DNA of 64,000 nt, taken from Pacificispira spongiicola (lineage in GTDB: Bacteria > Pseudomonadota > Alphaproteobacteria > UBA8366 > Aestuariispiraceae). Location of the stretch: the NCBI RefSeq assembly GCF_012926505.1, contig NZ_JABBNT010000003.1, positions 659,122 to 723,121 of the forward strand, written 5' to 3'. Positions 26,401 through 35,232 of this stretch are shown here, piece after piece; position 1 is the stretch's first letter, and every line of letters begins with the position of its first letter. The notes beneath the pieces are model-generated. The model did no database searches. It was not told the origin of the DNA and saw only the letters and a program-made list of their open reading frames with translations. The translations under genes were made by a program, and so were the position numbers.

Positions 26401-27233
26401 CGCGCCGCGCCCGGGATGGATAGGGCGAAACCGGTACCGTTCAGGACGATGCCCGCCCCGCCGTCGACCAGCAGACTTTCCACGGTTTCGGCGGCGACGG
26501 GGTCCTTCAGGCTGGCGGCATAGATCGGCAGCGCATCCACGCCCGCCTTGTCCAAGGCGTCGATCAGCGCATCGATGACTTTCAGATTCGCGGCCTGATA
26601 CAGGGCGCGATAGAAGATGATCGCCGCGACGGGCCGGTCTTCATGGCGCGGCAGGTCGGCGAGGCTCGGAAGTGTCAGGCCCGGCCAATAGAGTCCCGCA
26701 CGCAGCAGCGGCGCCGGTTCCTTCCAGTCCGTTTCCCGCCCCAGAAGATCGGCGGCATAGGCTAATAGATGTTCCGTATTGTCGATGCCGCCCTGGACGC
26801 AATATTGCCACATCCGATGAACCGCGTCGCCGGGGAGGGTAGACAGGCCCTGCAATTCGGCATCCGGTTGATCGTCGCCCGGCAGCCATGCCAGCTTGAT
26901 CCCCTTCTTGCGGCACAGGTCGGTCACCTCGTCCGTGCCATAGGGCCAATAGCCGCGCCCGCCCAGCAACCGCCCGATGACCAGCTTCGCCCCGGCCAGG
27001 GTTTCTTCCAGATACAGATCGACGGAATAATTGTGGCCCAAATGCAGAAGGTTCGCGGCGCGCAGGCTGGGCGCGCCCGCATCCTTTGCCAGCCGCCGCG
27101 ATTGGGCGGCGGCGAGGCAGGCGATTTCGGTATCGGCGGCGGTCAGAAAGACGATCTCACCGGGTTCCTGACCCAGATCGACCGCTTCCGATCCGTCGTC
27201 AATTCCGCCGGGGGTCGCGGCTAGAAGATGCAT
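23484..27233 (-). CDS. cobN: Cobaltochelatase subunit CobN
   Basis: Encodes 1249 aa, normal for CobN. Large subunit of aerobic-pathway cobaltochelatase, inserting Co2+ into hydrogenobyrinic acid a,c-diamide with CobS and CobT and ATP. Family hallmarks: [11 protein letters not shown] near residue 90-100, [23 protein letters not shown] with metal-binding His, [25 protein letters not shown], and the C-terminal [27 protein letters not shown]. CobS, CobT, CobW and other cob genes are not in the window. It lies 46 bp downstream of fabI on the same strand; that gap contains a small hairpin (27258-27273) but no room for a cobalamin riboswitch, so control by B12 is not evident. Confidence 0.96.
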   Translation of the reverse strand: [1249 protein letters not shown]

Positions 27234-27257
27234 CGGTTACCAACACCTAAGGTCGGG

Positions 27258-27273
27258 CACCCGAAGCCGGGTG
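27258..27273 (-). other. Short hairpin in the fabI-cobN gap
   Basis: CACCCG (27258-27263) pairs with CGGGTG (27268-27273), loop AAGC. No U-tract follows, so it is more likely an mRNA structure between fabI and cobN than a true terminator. Confidence 0.35.
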
Positions 27274-27279
27274 GATGGA

Positions 27280-28080
27280 TTATTCGTCGCCGCCCGCCGG
27301 GATCGCCATACCGACCAGATGGTATCCGCTGTCGACATAGTGAACTTCGCCGGTCACGCCCGCGGACATGTCGGACAGAAGATAGAGGGCGGAATTGCCG
27401 ACCTCTTCCAATTCGATGTTCCGACCCAGCGGAGACGACTTGCCCTGCCAGTTATAGGTGAAGCGCGCGCCCGCGATGGCCGATCCGGCCAGGGTGCGCA
27501 TCGGTCCGGCGGACAGCGCGTTGACGCGGATGCCGTTCCGGCCCAGATCGACCGCCAGATAGCGCACGGAAGCTTCCAGCGCGGCCTTCGCGACGCCCAT
27601 CACGTTGTAGGACGGCATGACCCGCTGCGCCCCTTCATAGGACAGCGTGATCAGGCTGCCGCCGGGGTTGAGCATGGGTTCGGCGTATTTCGCCACGGCC
27701 GTAAAGGAATAGCAGGAGATATCCAGCGTATGCTTGAAGTTCGACCGCGTCGTGTCGACATAGCGGCCCTTCAATTCTTCCTTGTCGGAATAGGCGATGG
27801 CATGGACGACGAAATCGAACTTGTCCCAGACCTTGCCCAGATCGGCGAAGGTCTGCGCGATGCTGTCGTCCGAATCGACGTCGCAGGGCAGGCAGGCCGC
27901 CGCCCCGACGGATTCCGCCAGCGGCTTCACGCGCTTCCCGAAGGCTTCGCCCTGATAGGTGAAGGCCAGTTCGGCGCCATGGGCATGGCAGGCTTCCGCG
28001 ATGCCCCAGGCGATCGAATGGTTGTTCGCCACACCCATGATCAGGCCGCGTTTTCCGGCCATCAGTTCGGTCGTGTTCAT
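27280..28080 (-). CDS. fabI: Enoyl-[acyl-carrier-protein] reductase (NADH)
   Basis: Encodes 266 aa from ATG 28080 (MNTTELMAGKRG); an earlier start at 28122 would extend into fabB. Reduces trans-2-enoyl-ACP in the last step of each fatty-acid elongation cycle. Short-chain dehydrogenase fold with GLIMGVANNHSIAWGIAEA (NADH site), ITLSYEGAQRVMPSYNVMGVAKAAL containing the Tyr and Lys of the active site, and GPMRTLAGSAIAGARF. Third gene of fabA-fabB-fabI; 7 bp behind fabB. Confidence 0.96.
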   Translation of the reverse strand: MNTTELMAGKRGLIMGVANNHSIAWGIAEACHAHGAELAFTYQGEAFGKRVKPLAESVGAAACLPCDVDSDDSIAQTFADLGKVWDKFDFVVHAIAYSDKEELKGRYVDTTRSNFKHTLDISCYSFTAVAKYAEPMLNPGGSLITLSYEGAQRVMPSYNVMGVAKAALEASVRYLAVDLGRNGIRVNALSAGPMRTLAGSAIAGARFTYNWQGKSSPLGRNIELEEVGNSALYLLSDMSAGVTGEVHYVDSGYHLVGMAIPAGGDE

Positions 28081-28087
28081 GGGCGGA

Positions 28088-29311
28088 TCAGTCCGTGTAT
28101 TTTCTGAAGGCGAGGCTGGCATTGGTGCCGCCGAACCCGAAACTGTTGGAAAGGACGAGGTTCAGACCGGCATTGTCGATCCGTTCCCGTGCGATGGGCA
28201 TGCCCTCGGCCTCTTCGTCCAGTTCGTCGATATTGATCGACGGGGCGATGAAGTCGTTTTCCATCATCAGCAGGGAATAGATCGCTTCCTGCGCACCGGT
28301 CGCGCCCAGCGAATGCCCGGTCATCGACTTGGTGGAGGAGATCGTCGGCAGTTTGTCGCCGAAGACTTCCTTGATCGCCTGAAGTTCGCGCGTGTCGCCG
28401 ACCGGGGTGGAGGTGCCGTGGGTGTTGATATAGCCCACCGGCTCGTTCAGCCCCTGAAGCGCCAGTTTCATGCAGCGCACGGCGCCTTCGCCCGACGGCT
28501 GCACCATGTCGAAGCCGTCGGAATTCGCACCGTAGCCGACCAGTTCGCCGTAAATTTTCGCGCCGCGCGCCTTGGCGTGTTCCAGTTCTTCCAGAACTAC
28601 TGTCGCGCCGCCGCCCGCGATGACGAAACCGTCGCGGTTCTTGTCATAGGCGCGGCTGGCCTTTTCCGGGGTGTCATTATAGCCGGAGGACAGGGCCGGC
28701 ATCGCGTCGAACACGACGGTCATGGTCCAGTCCAGTTCTTCGCCGCCGCCGGCGAAGACGATGTCCTGCTTGCCCCATTGGATCATTTCCGCGCCGTTGC
28801 CGATGCAATGCGCACTGGTGGAACAGGCGGAGCTGATGGAATAGTTGACGCCCTTGATCTGGAACGGCGTCGCCAGAGTGGCGGAGTTGGTCGAAGACAT
28901 GATGCGCGGCACCATGAAGGGGCCGACCCGCTTCGCCGATTTCTCGCGCGCAGTGTCCCAGGCCCACAGCATGTTCTTGGTCGACGGGCCGCCGGATCCC
29001 ATGATCAGGCCGGTGCGTTCGTTCGACACTTCGCTTTCGGTCAGGCCCGCATCCGCGATCGCCTGTTCCATGGCGATGTAGTTATAGGCCGCGCCGTCGC
29101 CCATGAAGCGCATCAGCTTCTTGTCGATATGCTCGGTCACATCGATCTTCGGCTTGCCGTGCACATGGCTGCGGAAACCGCGTTCGGCATAGTCTTCGCT
29201 ATAGCTGATCCCGCTTCGGCCGGCCTTCAGGGAATCGAGCACTTCCTCCTTGTTGTTCCCGATGCAGGACACGATGCCTATACCGGTAACGACCACACGC
29301 CGCGTGTTCAT
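28088..29311 (-). CDS. fabB: 3-oxoacyl-[acyl-carrier-protein] synthase I
   Basis: Encodes 407 aa from ATG 29311 ([15 protein letters not shown]). Condensing enzyme needed for unsaturated fatty acid elongation after FabA. Catalytic Cys-His-His triad is intact: [15 protein letters not shown] (Cys), [13 protein letters not shown] (His) and [14 protein letters not shown] (His), with Lys in TKSMTGHS. Ending [14 protein letters not shown] is typical. Second gene of fabA-fabB-fabI, about 160 bp after fabA. The block is a conserved alphaproteobacterial arrangement for anaerobic-type unsaturated fatty acid synthesis. Confidence 0.96.
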   Translation of the reverse strand: MNTRRVVVTGIGIVSCIGNNKEEVLDSLKAGRSGISYSEDYAERGFRSHVHGKPKIDVTEHIDKKLMRFMGDGAAYNYIAMEQAIADAGLTESEVSNERTGLIMGSGGPSTKNMLWAWDTAREKSAKRVGPFMVPRIMSSTNSATLATPFQIKGVNYSISSACSTSAHCIGNGAEMIQWGKQDIVFAGGGEELDWTMTVVFDAMPALSSGYNDTPEKASRAYDKNRDGFVIAGGGATVVLEELEHAKARGAKIYGELVGYGANSDGFDMVQPSGEGAVRCMKLALQGLNEPVGYINTHGTSTPVGDTRELQAIKEVFGDKLPTISSTKSMTGHSLGATGAQEAIYSLLMMENDFIAPSINIDELDEEAEGMPIARERIDNAGLNLVLSNSFGFGGTNASLAFRKYTD

Positions 29312-29470
29312 GGTCTTTCGCAGCTCCATTCTGTTATCTGTTGGACCCGGCGGACCGGTTCCGAAATTGCCTATAGGCGCCGGTCTCTTGGACCCGCTGT
29401 GACCCGTCTCGTAACCGATATGGGGTCTCTACGCCTAAATGATAGTCGTTTCTTCAGGACGCGCCGGTCT

Positions 29471-30016
29471 TCAGGAAGCGCCGGCGGCGTCTGTCGTGAA
29501 CAGGCCGACCTTCATATCCTTCGCTTCCGCCGCGGGTTTGCCGTCGACCTTCATGATGCCGTCGGCAATGCCCATGACCAGCTTGCGCATGATGACCCGC
29601 TTCAGGTTGATCTCGTATGTGACCTTCTTCGCGGTCGGCAGGACCTGATCGAACAGCTTCACCTCGCCGACACCCAGCGCACGGCCCTTGCCCGGCGCGC
29701 CCAGCCAGCCCAGGAAGAAGCCGACCATCTGCCACATGGCATCAAGGCCCAGGCAGCCCGGCATGACGGGGTCGCCTTCGAAATGGCATTCGAAGAACCA
29801 GCGGTCCGGCGTGATATCGAACTCCGCCAGGATCTGGCCTTTCCCATGCGGGCCGCCGTCCTCGGTGATGGAAGTGATCTTGTCCATCATCAGCATCGGC
29901 GGCAGCGGCAGTTGCGCGTTGCCCGGCCCGAAAAGCTTACCCTTCGCGCAGGCAATCAGATCCTCGTAGGAGAAGCTGTTCTGGCGCGCGGATTCGGTCG
30001 CTTGTTGTCCCGTCAA
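29471..30016 (-). CDS. fabA: 3-hydroxydecanoyl-[acyl-carrier-protein] dehydratase/isomerase
   Basis: Encodes 181 aa. Hot-dog fold enzyme that dehydrates 3-hydroxydecanoyl-ACP and isomerises trans-2- to cis-3-decenoyl-ACP, the branch point to unsaturated fatty acids. Active-site His and Asp are in [23 protein letters not shown]. Start appears to be TTG (30016) because GAGGG lies 8 nt upstream and no in-frame ATG precedes; TTG would lower expression. First gene of fabA-fabB-fabI. In rhizobia irr lies upstream of this block; here irr is 29 kb away. Confidence 0.94.
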   Translation of the reverse strand: MTGQQATESARQNSFSYEDLIACAKGKLFGPGNAQLPLPPMLMMDKITSITEDGGPHGKGQILAEFDITPDRWFFECHFEGDPVMPGCLGLDAMWQMVGFFLGWLGAPGKGRALGVGEVKLFDQVLPTAKKVTYEINLKRVIMRKLVMGIADGIMKVDGKPAAEAKDMKVGLFTTDAAGAS

Positions 30017-30210
30017 ATGTTCGCCCTCGTTATCGTTGAAGCCGCCCGCCGCTCCGTGACTTCCGAATCGGTTGTCACGGTCGGCCCGGCCGACAGCCTG
30101 TTACACAGGTCGAGTCTTACCGAAACTGACCGGGTAACACAATGGATTGCGGCTTATGTGCCGGGGGAACATGTATTTTCGATTGGATCGGCAGGGTTGA
30201 AAAAAACAGA

Positions 30211-30255
30211 CTTGACGTTCATTTCGTGAACGCGCTATGCGTTCGCGGCGTGAAC
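30211..30255 (+). promoter_or_regulatory. Dyad cluster and promoter candidate before the winged-helix/NusG pair
   Basis: The 307-bp gap 30017-30323 between divergent fabA and the winged-helix gene has TTGACG at 30212-30217 as a possible -35. Overlapping it are GTTCA (30217-30221)/TGAAC (30227-30231) and the perfect dyad GAACGC-GCTAT-GCGTTC (30228-30244), with another GTGAAC at 30250-30255. Repeated GAAC/GTTC half-sites suggest an operator. The rest of the gap shows nothing I can name. Confidence 0.4.
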
Positions 30256-30323
30256 ATGGCTGCGGACCTTATGAAGCAGCGCCTGCCCACCGATGTTTCC
30301 GACCTGAAAGAACGCCGTCAGAC

Positions 30324-30995
30324 ATGACTGACAAGAAAGCTCAGGACGACACCCTTTCCGATGCGGATCTTGCGATCACGCTGGGGTTGTTGACGGCGGT
30401 CGAACGGGAAGATCGGGTCACGCAACGATCGTTGGCCAGCGAATTGGGAATCGCCCTGGGCCTTGCCAATTCCTATTTGAAGCGCGCCGCCCGTAAGGGC
30501 TGGATCAAGGTGCAGCAGGTTCCGCCGAATCGCTACAGCTATTTTCTGACGCCCCAGGGGTTCAGTGAAAAGGCGCGGTTGACGGGGGAATATCTGACGT
30601 CCTCCCTGACATTCTTCCGGCGGGCGAAAGACCAGATCGGCACGGCGCTGACCGATTTCTCGGAACGGGACTATCGCAAGGTCGTCCTGTTCGGGGTCAG
30701 TGAATTGGCGGAGATTGCCGCCCTCTGCGCCCTGGGGATGGATATCGAACTGGTCGGGATTGTCGACCCGTTCAGCGGCAAGGATCGCTTTGCGGGGCTG
30801 CCGGTCGCCCGGCGCGTGGAAGACCTGCCGGCGGCGGAGGCCTATCTAGTCACCGATGTACGACGATCCCAATCCTGTTACGACGACCTGATCGCCCGGT
30901 ATGGCCGTACCCGCGTCGCGGCGCCTCGTTTGTTGCATATCCGTCAGAAACCCTTGGCCGCGGCCGATCAGGGCGATGAAGGTAGGGCGTCATGA
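30324..30995 (+). CDS. Winged-helix regulator paired with a NusG paralogue
   Basis: Encodes 223 aa from ATG 30324. N-terminal winged HTH of MarR-like type (LTAVEREDRVTQRSLASELGIALGLANSYLKRAARKGWIKVQQ). The C-terminal part (about 105-190, KVVLFGVSELAEIAALCALGMDIELVGIVDPFSGKDRFAG) resembles a Rossmann-like sugar-nucleotide or nucleotide-sensing segment rather than a simple dimerisation tail. Its stop overlaps the start of the NusG paralogue by 4 nt (ATGA). This two-gene unit recurs in alphaproteobacteria, often near exopolysaccharide loci, but no such genes flank it here. Confidence 0.75.
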   Translation: MTDKKAQDDTLSDADLAITLGLLTAVEREDRVTQRSLASELGIALGLANSYLKRAARKGWIKVQQVPPNRYSYFLTPQGFSEKARLTGEYLTSSLTFFRRAKDQIGTALTDFSERDYRKVVLFGVSELAEIAALCALGMDIELVGIVDPFSGKDRFAGLPVARRVEDLPAAEAYLVTDVRRSQSCYDDLIARYGRTRVAAPRLLHIRQKPLAAADQGDEGRAS

Positions 30996-31495
30996 AGCGC
31001 TGGTTCGTCGTCTATACCAAGGCCGCGCAGGAACGGATCGCGGAAATCAACCTCAAGAAACAGGGGTTCGAGACCTATCTTCCCCGATTGGCGCTGCGCA
31101 AGAAATCGGCGGGGCGCGCGATTTCCGCCGTCGTGCCGATGTTCAGCCGCTATCTGTTCGTGCGGCTCGACCTGGACGCGATGCCGTGGCGGTCGGTGAA
31201 CGGCACTTTCGGCGTTTCCAATCTGGTTTCTTTCGGAGAACGCCCGGCACCGGTCGCGGATGCCGTCGTCACGGAAATCATGCAGCGGCATGACGAGGAC
31301 GGCGTGGTGCGTCTGTCCGCCCAGGACGTCTTCACCCCCGGTGAAAAGGTCGAAATCGAAGACGGCCCCTTGGCGGAGGTCAAAGGGCTTTTCTCCGCCG
31401 CGTCCGCCAAGGAACGCGTGATCGTCTTGATGTCGCTGTTGGGTCGGGACGTTCCGGTCCGAATCAGCCCGGATCGACTGCGCCGGGCGTCTTAA
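30992..31495 (+). CDS. NusG-paralogue antiterminator (RfaH-like)
   Basis: Encodes 167 aa. N-terminal NGN domain (KRWFVVYTKAAQERIAEINLKKQGFETYLPRLALR... VPMFSRYLFVRLDLD) and a C-terminal KOW domain (FTPGEKVEIEDGPLAEVKGLF). Sequence and length resemble specialised NusG paralogues such as RfaH, which load on RNA polymerase at particular operons and suppress termination. The housekeeping nusG, usually beside rpl genes, is elsewhere. Start overlaps the winged-helix gene, so the two are translationally coupled; the second gene probably acts on a long operon not in this window. Confidence 0.85.
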   Translation: MKRWFVVYTKAAQERIAEINLKKQGFETYLPRLALRKKSAGRAISAVVPMFSRYLFVRLDLDAMPWRSVNGTFGVSNLVSFGERPAPVADAVVTEIMQRHDEDGVVRLSAQDVFTPGEKVEIEDGPLAEVKGLFSAASAKERVIVLMSLLGRDVPVRISPDRLRRAS

Positions 31496-31509
31496 AGCCC
31501 GGCAACGAC

Positions 31510-31764
31510 TTAGTGAACCGTGACCGGTTCGATTTCCAGGTGTTCGGCGGCGAACATCGCGGCGTCCACGGTTTCCGCCGTGGCCAGTTGAATACCGTCC
31601 GCGCCGCGCAATTCGTATTGCACGCCCTCGTCGGTTTCGATTTCCCGGATATAGCCGACGACGCCGATTCCAAGCCCCTCTAACTCGCCTGCCGTCAGGG
31701 TTTTCAATTCACCCTGGGTGACGAATTCACTGGGGATGACATATTCGTTTTCGTAATCAGACAT
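31510..31764 (-). CDS. DUF1150-family protein
   Basis: Encodes 84 aa. Small acidic protein of a family found only in alphaproteobacteria next to hsp20 genes: VTQGELKTLTAGELEGLGIGVVGYIREI and DGVQLATAE-like segments. No catalytic motif. Its ATG lies within the end of the hsp20 gene (8-nt overlap), so it is co-produced with the small heat-shock protein, suggesting a role in protein quality control (inference). Confidence 0.85.
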   Translation of the reverse strand: MSDYENEYVIPSEFVTQGELKTLTAGELEGLGIGVVGYIREIETDEGVQYELRGADGIQLATAETVDAAMFAAEHLEIEPVTVH

Positions 31765-32236
31765 CTTCTACATCCAGGGCCCGGGTCTTTCGGCCGTTAT
31801 TCGCCTTGCCGCGCCCTTTATCGGCATTGATGGCGATCGTTTGTACGCGGGTTTCCTGCTTCGGCCGTTTCAGGTCGATATCCAGAAGCCCGTTGGTCAG
31901 GCTGGCGCCTTCGATCTCGATCCCGTCCGCCAGGACGAAACGCCGCTGAAACTGACGCGCGGCGATGCCTCGGTGCAGGAAGATACGGTCCTGTTCGTTG
32001 GCGTCGACCATCTGGCGGCCGACGACGACCAATTGGTCGCCCTCGCGTTGGATCGACAGGTCGTCTTCGGAAAAACCGGCCACCGCCAATGTGATGCGCA
32101 GCCGGTCTTCGTCCAACTGCTCGATATTGTACGGGGGGTATCCGTCCGAGGACATTTTAGCGACCCGGTCGAGAGTCCGCTCAACCTCGTCGAAGCCGAG
32201 AAGCAGCGGACTGTTGAAAAGCGTCATGCGCGCCAT
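31757..32236 (-). CDS. Small heat-shock protein (Hsp20/alpha-crystallin)
   Basis: Encodes 159 aa. ATP-independent holdase chaperone binding unfolding proteins. The alpha-crystallin domain spans about residues 35-130 (PPYNIEQLDEDRLRITLAVAGFSEDDLSIQREGDQLVVVGR, ARQFQRRFVLADGIEIEGASLTNGLLDIDLKR), followed by a basic tail. AAGGAGAT lies 4 nt before ATG 32236, fixing the start. Followed by the overlapping DUF1150 gene. A heat-shock promoter or ROSE-type thermosensor is likely for this family, but I could not identify one with confidence in the 216-bp gap to polA. Confidence 0.92.
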   Translation of the reverse strand: MARMTLFNSPLLLGFDEVERTLDRVAKMSSDGYPPYNIEQLDEDRLRITLAVAGFSEDDLSIQREGDQLVVVGRQMVDANEQDRIFLHRGIAARQFQRRFVLADGIEIEGASLTNGLLDIDLKRPKQETRVQTIAINADKGRGKANNGRKTRALDVEDV

Positions 32237-32452
32237 GGCGATCTCCTTAGTCTCAAGCGAGAGCCTACCGGCGCGTTTCGGAACCCTGCCATAGGCATTC
32301 CCGCGCCACTGACCCTTATTTGGCCGGGAAGACCGGAAAATTCAAGCCGCGCGATTCCTGACATCGGTCCGACGCAGCAGGGTTTCCCCCGCGCGGCGGC
32401 GCGGGCATACTGCGGCCCGCATCCTGCCAGTCCATCCGCATCGAGGGTTTTC

Positions 32453-35230
32453 ATGTCCGAAACGCCGCAGCATCTCTATCTCGTCGACGGGTCGGCCTAT
32501 ATCTTCCGGGCCTTTTTCGCATTGCCGCCGATGAACCGGGAAGACGGTACGCCGACCAATGCGGTTTTCGGCGTGACCAGCATGCTGCTGAACCTGATCG
32601 AACGCACGGATGCGGATCACGTTGCCGTGATCTTCGACGCAAAACGCCAGAATTTCCGCAACGACATTTATCCCGACTACAAGGGGCACCGTCCGGACGC
32701 GCCGGAGGAACTGCGCCCGCAATTCCCGATCATTCGGGAAGCGGTGGAGGCATTGAGCCTGCCCTATGTCGAAATGGAAGGGTTTGAGGCGGACGACCTG
32801 ATCGCGACCTATGCCAAGCAGGCTGCCGCCGCCGGTGCGGAAGTCACGGTCGTTTCTTCCGACAAGGACCTGATGCAGCTGGTCGACGACCATATCTCCA
32901 TGTGGGACCCGATGAAGAATCAGGTCATCTCCTATGATCAGGTGATGGAGAAATTCGGCGTCGGCCCGGACAAGGTGGTGGATGTGCAGTCGCTGGCCGG
33001 GGATTCGACCGACAACGTGCCCGGCGTCCCGGGGATCGGCATCAAGACGGCGGCGCAGTTGATAAACGAATACGGCGATCTGGATACGCTGCTGGAACGC
33101 GCGTCGGAAATCAAACAGCCGAAACGCCGCGAAAGTTTGATCGAATTCGCGGAACAGGCCCGCATTTCCCGCCAATTGGTGCGCCTGAAGGACGATGTCG
33201 CGGTCGAGGTACCGATCGCCGATTTGAAGCGCCGGGCGATGGACAAGGACCGCCTGCTGACCTTCCTGAAGGAAAACGGATTCAAGCGCCTGATCGCCCG
33301 CGTCAGCGACGGCAGCGAGACCGGCGCATCCGCTTCAGACGCCCCCGCGCCGCCGAAACCGGCGGATGCCAGCTACGACCTGGTACAGGATGCGGATGCG
33401 TTGAAGGCCTGGATTGCCCTGGCGGAAAAAGTGGGGACGGTGGCCGTCGATACGGAAACCACCAGTCTGAACCAGATGCAGGCCGAACTGGTCGGCGTGT
33501 CCCTGTCGGTGGAGGCCGGGAAGGCGTGCTATATCCCGTTGGCCCATGTCGCGCCGGGATCGGCGGGGGATGGCGATCTTTTGAGCACCGGCGACGATGC
33601 CGAAGTCCCGAAGCAGATGGACAAGGCGGAGGCGCTGGCCCTGCTGAAACCCATGCTGGAAGATCCGGGCATTCTGAAGATCGGGCAGAATATCAAATAC
33701 GACGCCGTCGTGTTGGCGGGGGAGGGCGTCGCCGTCACGCCGATCGACGATACGATGCTGATCAGTTTCGTGCTGGAAGGCGGCATGCATGGCCATGGCA
33801 TGGACGAACTGTCGGAATTGCATCTGGATCATAAGCCGATCGCTTTTTCCGAGGTCGCGGGCAAGGGCAAGTCGCAGATCACCTTCGCCGAGGTGCCGTT
33901 GGACAAGGCGCGGGACTATGCCGCGGAAGATGCCGATATCACCCTGCGCCTGTGGCAGGCGTTGAAACCCCGCCTGTTGGAAGAAAAGCTGGTCACCGTT
34001 TACGAGACGATCGAACGGCCGCTGGTGCCCGTTCTGGCGATGATGGAGCGGGAAGGGATCAAGGTCGATCCGACCGTGCTGCGCAGCATGTCGACCGATT
34101 TCGGCAAGCGTATCGCCGATCTGGAAACCGAAATTCATAAGGAGGCGGGCCGCAACTTCAATGTCGGTTCGCCGAAGCAATTGGGCGAGGTTCTGTTCGA
34201 CGAAATGGGTCTGGACAGCGGGCGCAAGACCAAGACCGGGGCGCAGTCCACAAGTTCCGATGTGCTGGAGCCGCTGCGCGACGCCCATCCGATTGTCGCC
34301 AAGGTCCTGGACTGGCGCATGCTGTCCAAGCTGAAAAGCACCTATACCGATGCCTTGATGGAAGATATCCATCCCCGAACCGGACGGGTGCATACGTCCT
34401 ATATGATGACCGGGGCGCAGACGGGACGGTTGAGCTCGACCGATCCGAACCTGCAGAACATCCCGATCCGAACGGAGGAAGGCCGCGCCATCCGCAAGGC
34501 CTTCGTCGCGCCGTCGGGGTCGAAGCTGATCTCCCTGGATTATTCGCAGATCGAATTGCGGCTCGTCGCCCATGTTGCGGGAATCGAACCGTTGATCCAG
34601 GCGTTCCGGGACGGTCAGGATATTCACGCGGCGACGGCGTCGGAAGTCTTCGGCGTGCCGATGGCGGACATGACGTCGGATGTGCGCCGCAAGGCGAAGG
34701 CGATCAATTTCGGCATCATCTACGGCATTTCCGCCTTCGGTCTGGCCAACCAGATCGGCGTGGCGCGGGGCGAGGCCCAGGCCTTTATCGACCGGTACTT
34801 CGAACGCTTCCCCGGCATCCGCGCCTATATGGATGAAACCGTCGAATATTGCCGCAAGCATGGCCGGGTGGAGACCCTGTTCGGGCGCCGTATCCATATC
34901 CCGACCATCAACGACAAGAACCCGATGCGCCGCAACTATGCGGAACGACAATCGATCAATGCGCCGATCCAGGGGACGGCGGCGGATATCATCAAACGCG
35001 CGATGATCCGCATTCCCAAGGCCTTGGAAGATGCGGGCCTGTCGGACCGGGTGAAGATGCTGCTGCAGGTGCATGACGAACTGGTCTTCGAAGCGCCGGA
35101 GGGCGATACGGAAGCCGCCATCGCCTGCATCAAGGCGGTGATGGAAGGGGCCGCCCAGCCGCTTCTGGATCTGAAGGTCCCCCTGATCGTGGAGGCCGGA
35201 ACCGGCGACAGCTGGGCGGAAGCGCACTAA
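32453..35230 (+). CDS. polA: DNA polymerase I
   Basis: Encodes 925 aa from ATG 32453 with GAGGG 5 nt upstream; the open frame extends about 200 codons further upstream but that part lies antisense to hsp20 and is not protein-like. Fills repair gaps and removes RNA primers. The N-terminal 5'-3' exonuclease starts with LYLVDGSAYIFRAFFALPP and contains SSDKDLMQLV. The 3'-5' proofreading domain has intact acidic residues (VAVDTETTSLNQM, ADITLRLW). The polymerase domain has LDYSQIELR, RRKAKAINFGIIYG and QVHDELVFEAP. Ends 2 bp from the convergent MFS gene stop. Confidence 0.97.
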   Translation: MSETPQHLYLVDGSAYIFRAFFALPPMNREDGTPTNAVFGVTSMLLNLIERTDADHVAVIFDAKRQNFRNDIYPDYKGHRPDAPEELRPQFPIIREAVEALSLPYVEMEGFEADDLIATYAKQAAAAGAEVTVVSSDKDLMQLVDDHISMWDPMKNQVISYDQVMEKFGVGPDKVVDVQSLAGDSTDNVPGVPGIGIKTAAQLINEYGDLDTLLERASEIKQPKRRESLIEFAEQARISRQLVRLKDDVAVEVPIADLKRRAMDKDRLLTFLKENGFKRLIARVSDGSETGASASDAPAPPKPADASYDLVQDADALKAWIALAEKVGTVAVDTETTSLNQMQAELVGVSLSVEAGKACYIPLAHVAPGSAGDGDLLSTGDDAEVPKQMDKAEALALLKPMLEDPGILKIGQNIKYDAVVLAGEGVAVTPIDDTMLISFVLEGGMHGHGMDELSELHLDHKPIAFSEVAGKGKSQITFAEVPLDKARDYAAEDADITLRLWQALKPRLLEEKLVTVYETIERPLVPVLAMMEREGIKVDPTVLRSMSTDFGKRIADLETEIHKEAGRNFNVGSPKQLGEVLFDEMGLDSGRKTKTGAQSTSSDVLEPLRDAHPIVAKVLDWRMLSKLKSTYTDALMEDIHPRTGRVHTSYMMTGAQTGRLSSTDPNLQNIPIRTEEGRAIRKAFVAPSGSKLISLDYSQIELRLVAHVAGIEPLIQAFRDGQDIHAATASEVFGVPMADMTSDVRRKAKAINFGIIYGISAFGLANQIGVARGEAQAFIDRYFERFPGIRAYMDETVEYCRKHGRVETLFGRRIHIPTINDKNPMRRNYAERQSINAPIQGTAADIIKRAMIRIPKALEDAGLSDRVKMLLQVHDELVFEAPEGDTEAAIACIKAVMEGAAQPLLDLKVPLIVEAGTGDSWAEAH

Positions 35231-35232
35231 TC

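Noticed and set aside
31841-32452. 204-codon in-frame N-terminal extension of polA
   Set aside because: It overlaps hsp20 antisense, has no domain, and the ATG at 32453 has a proper ribosome site followed immediately by the polymerase I start sequence.
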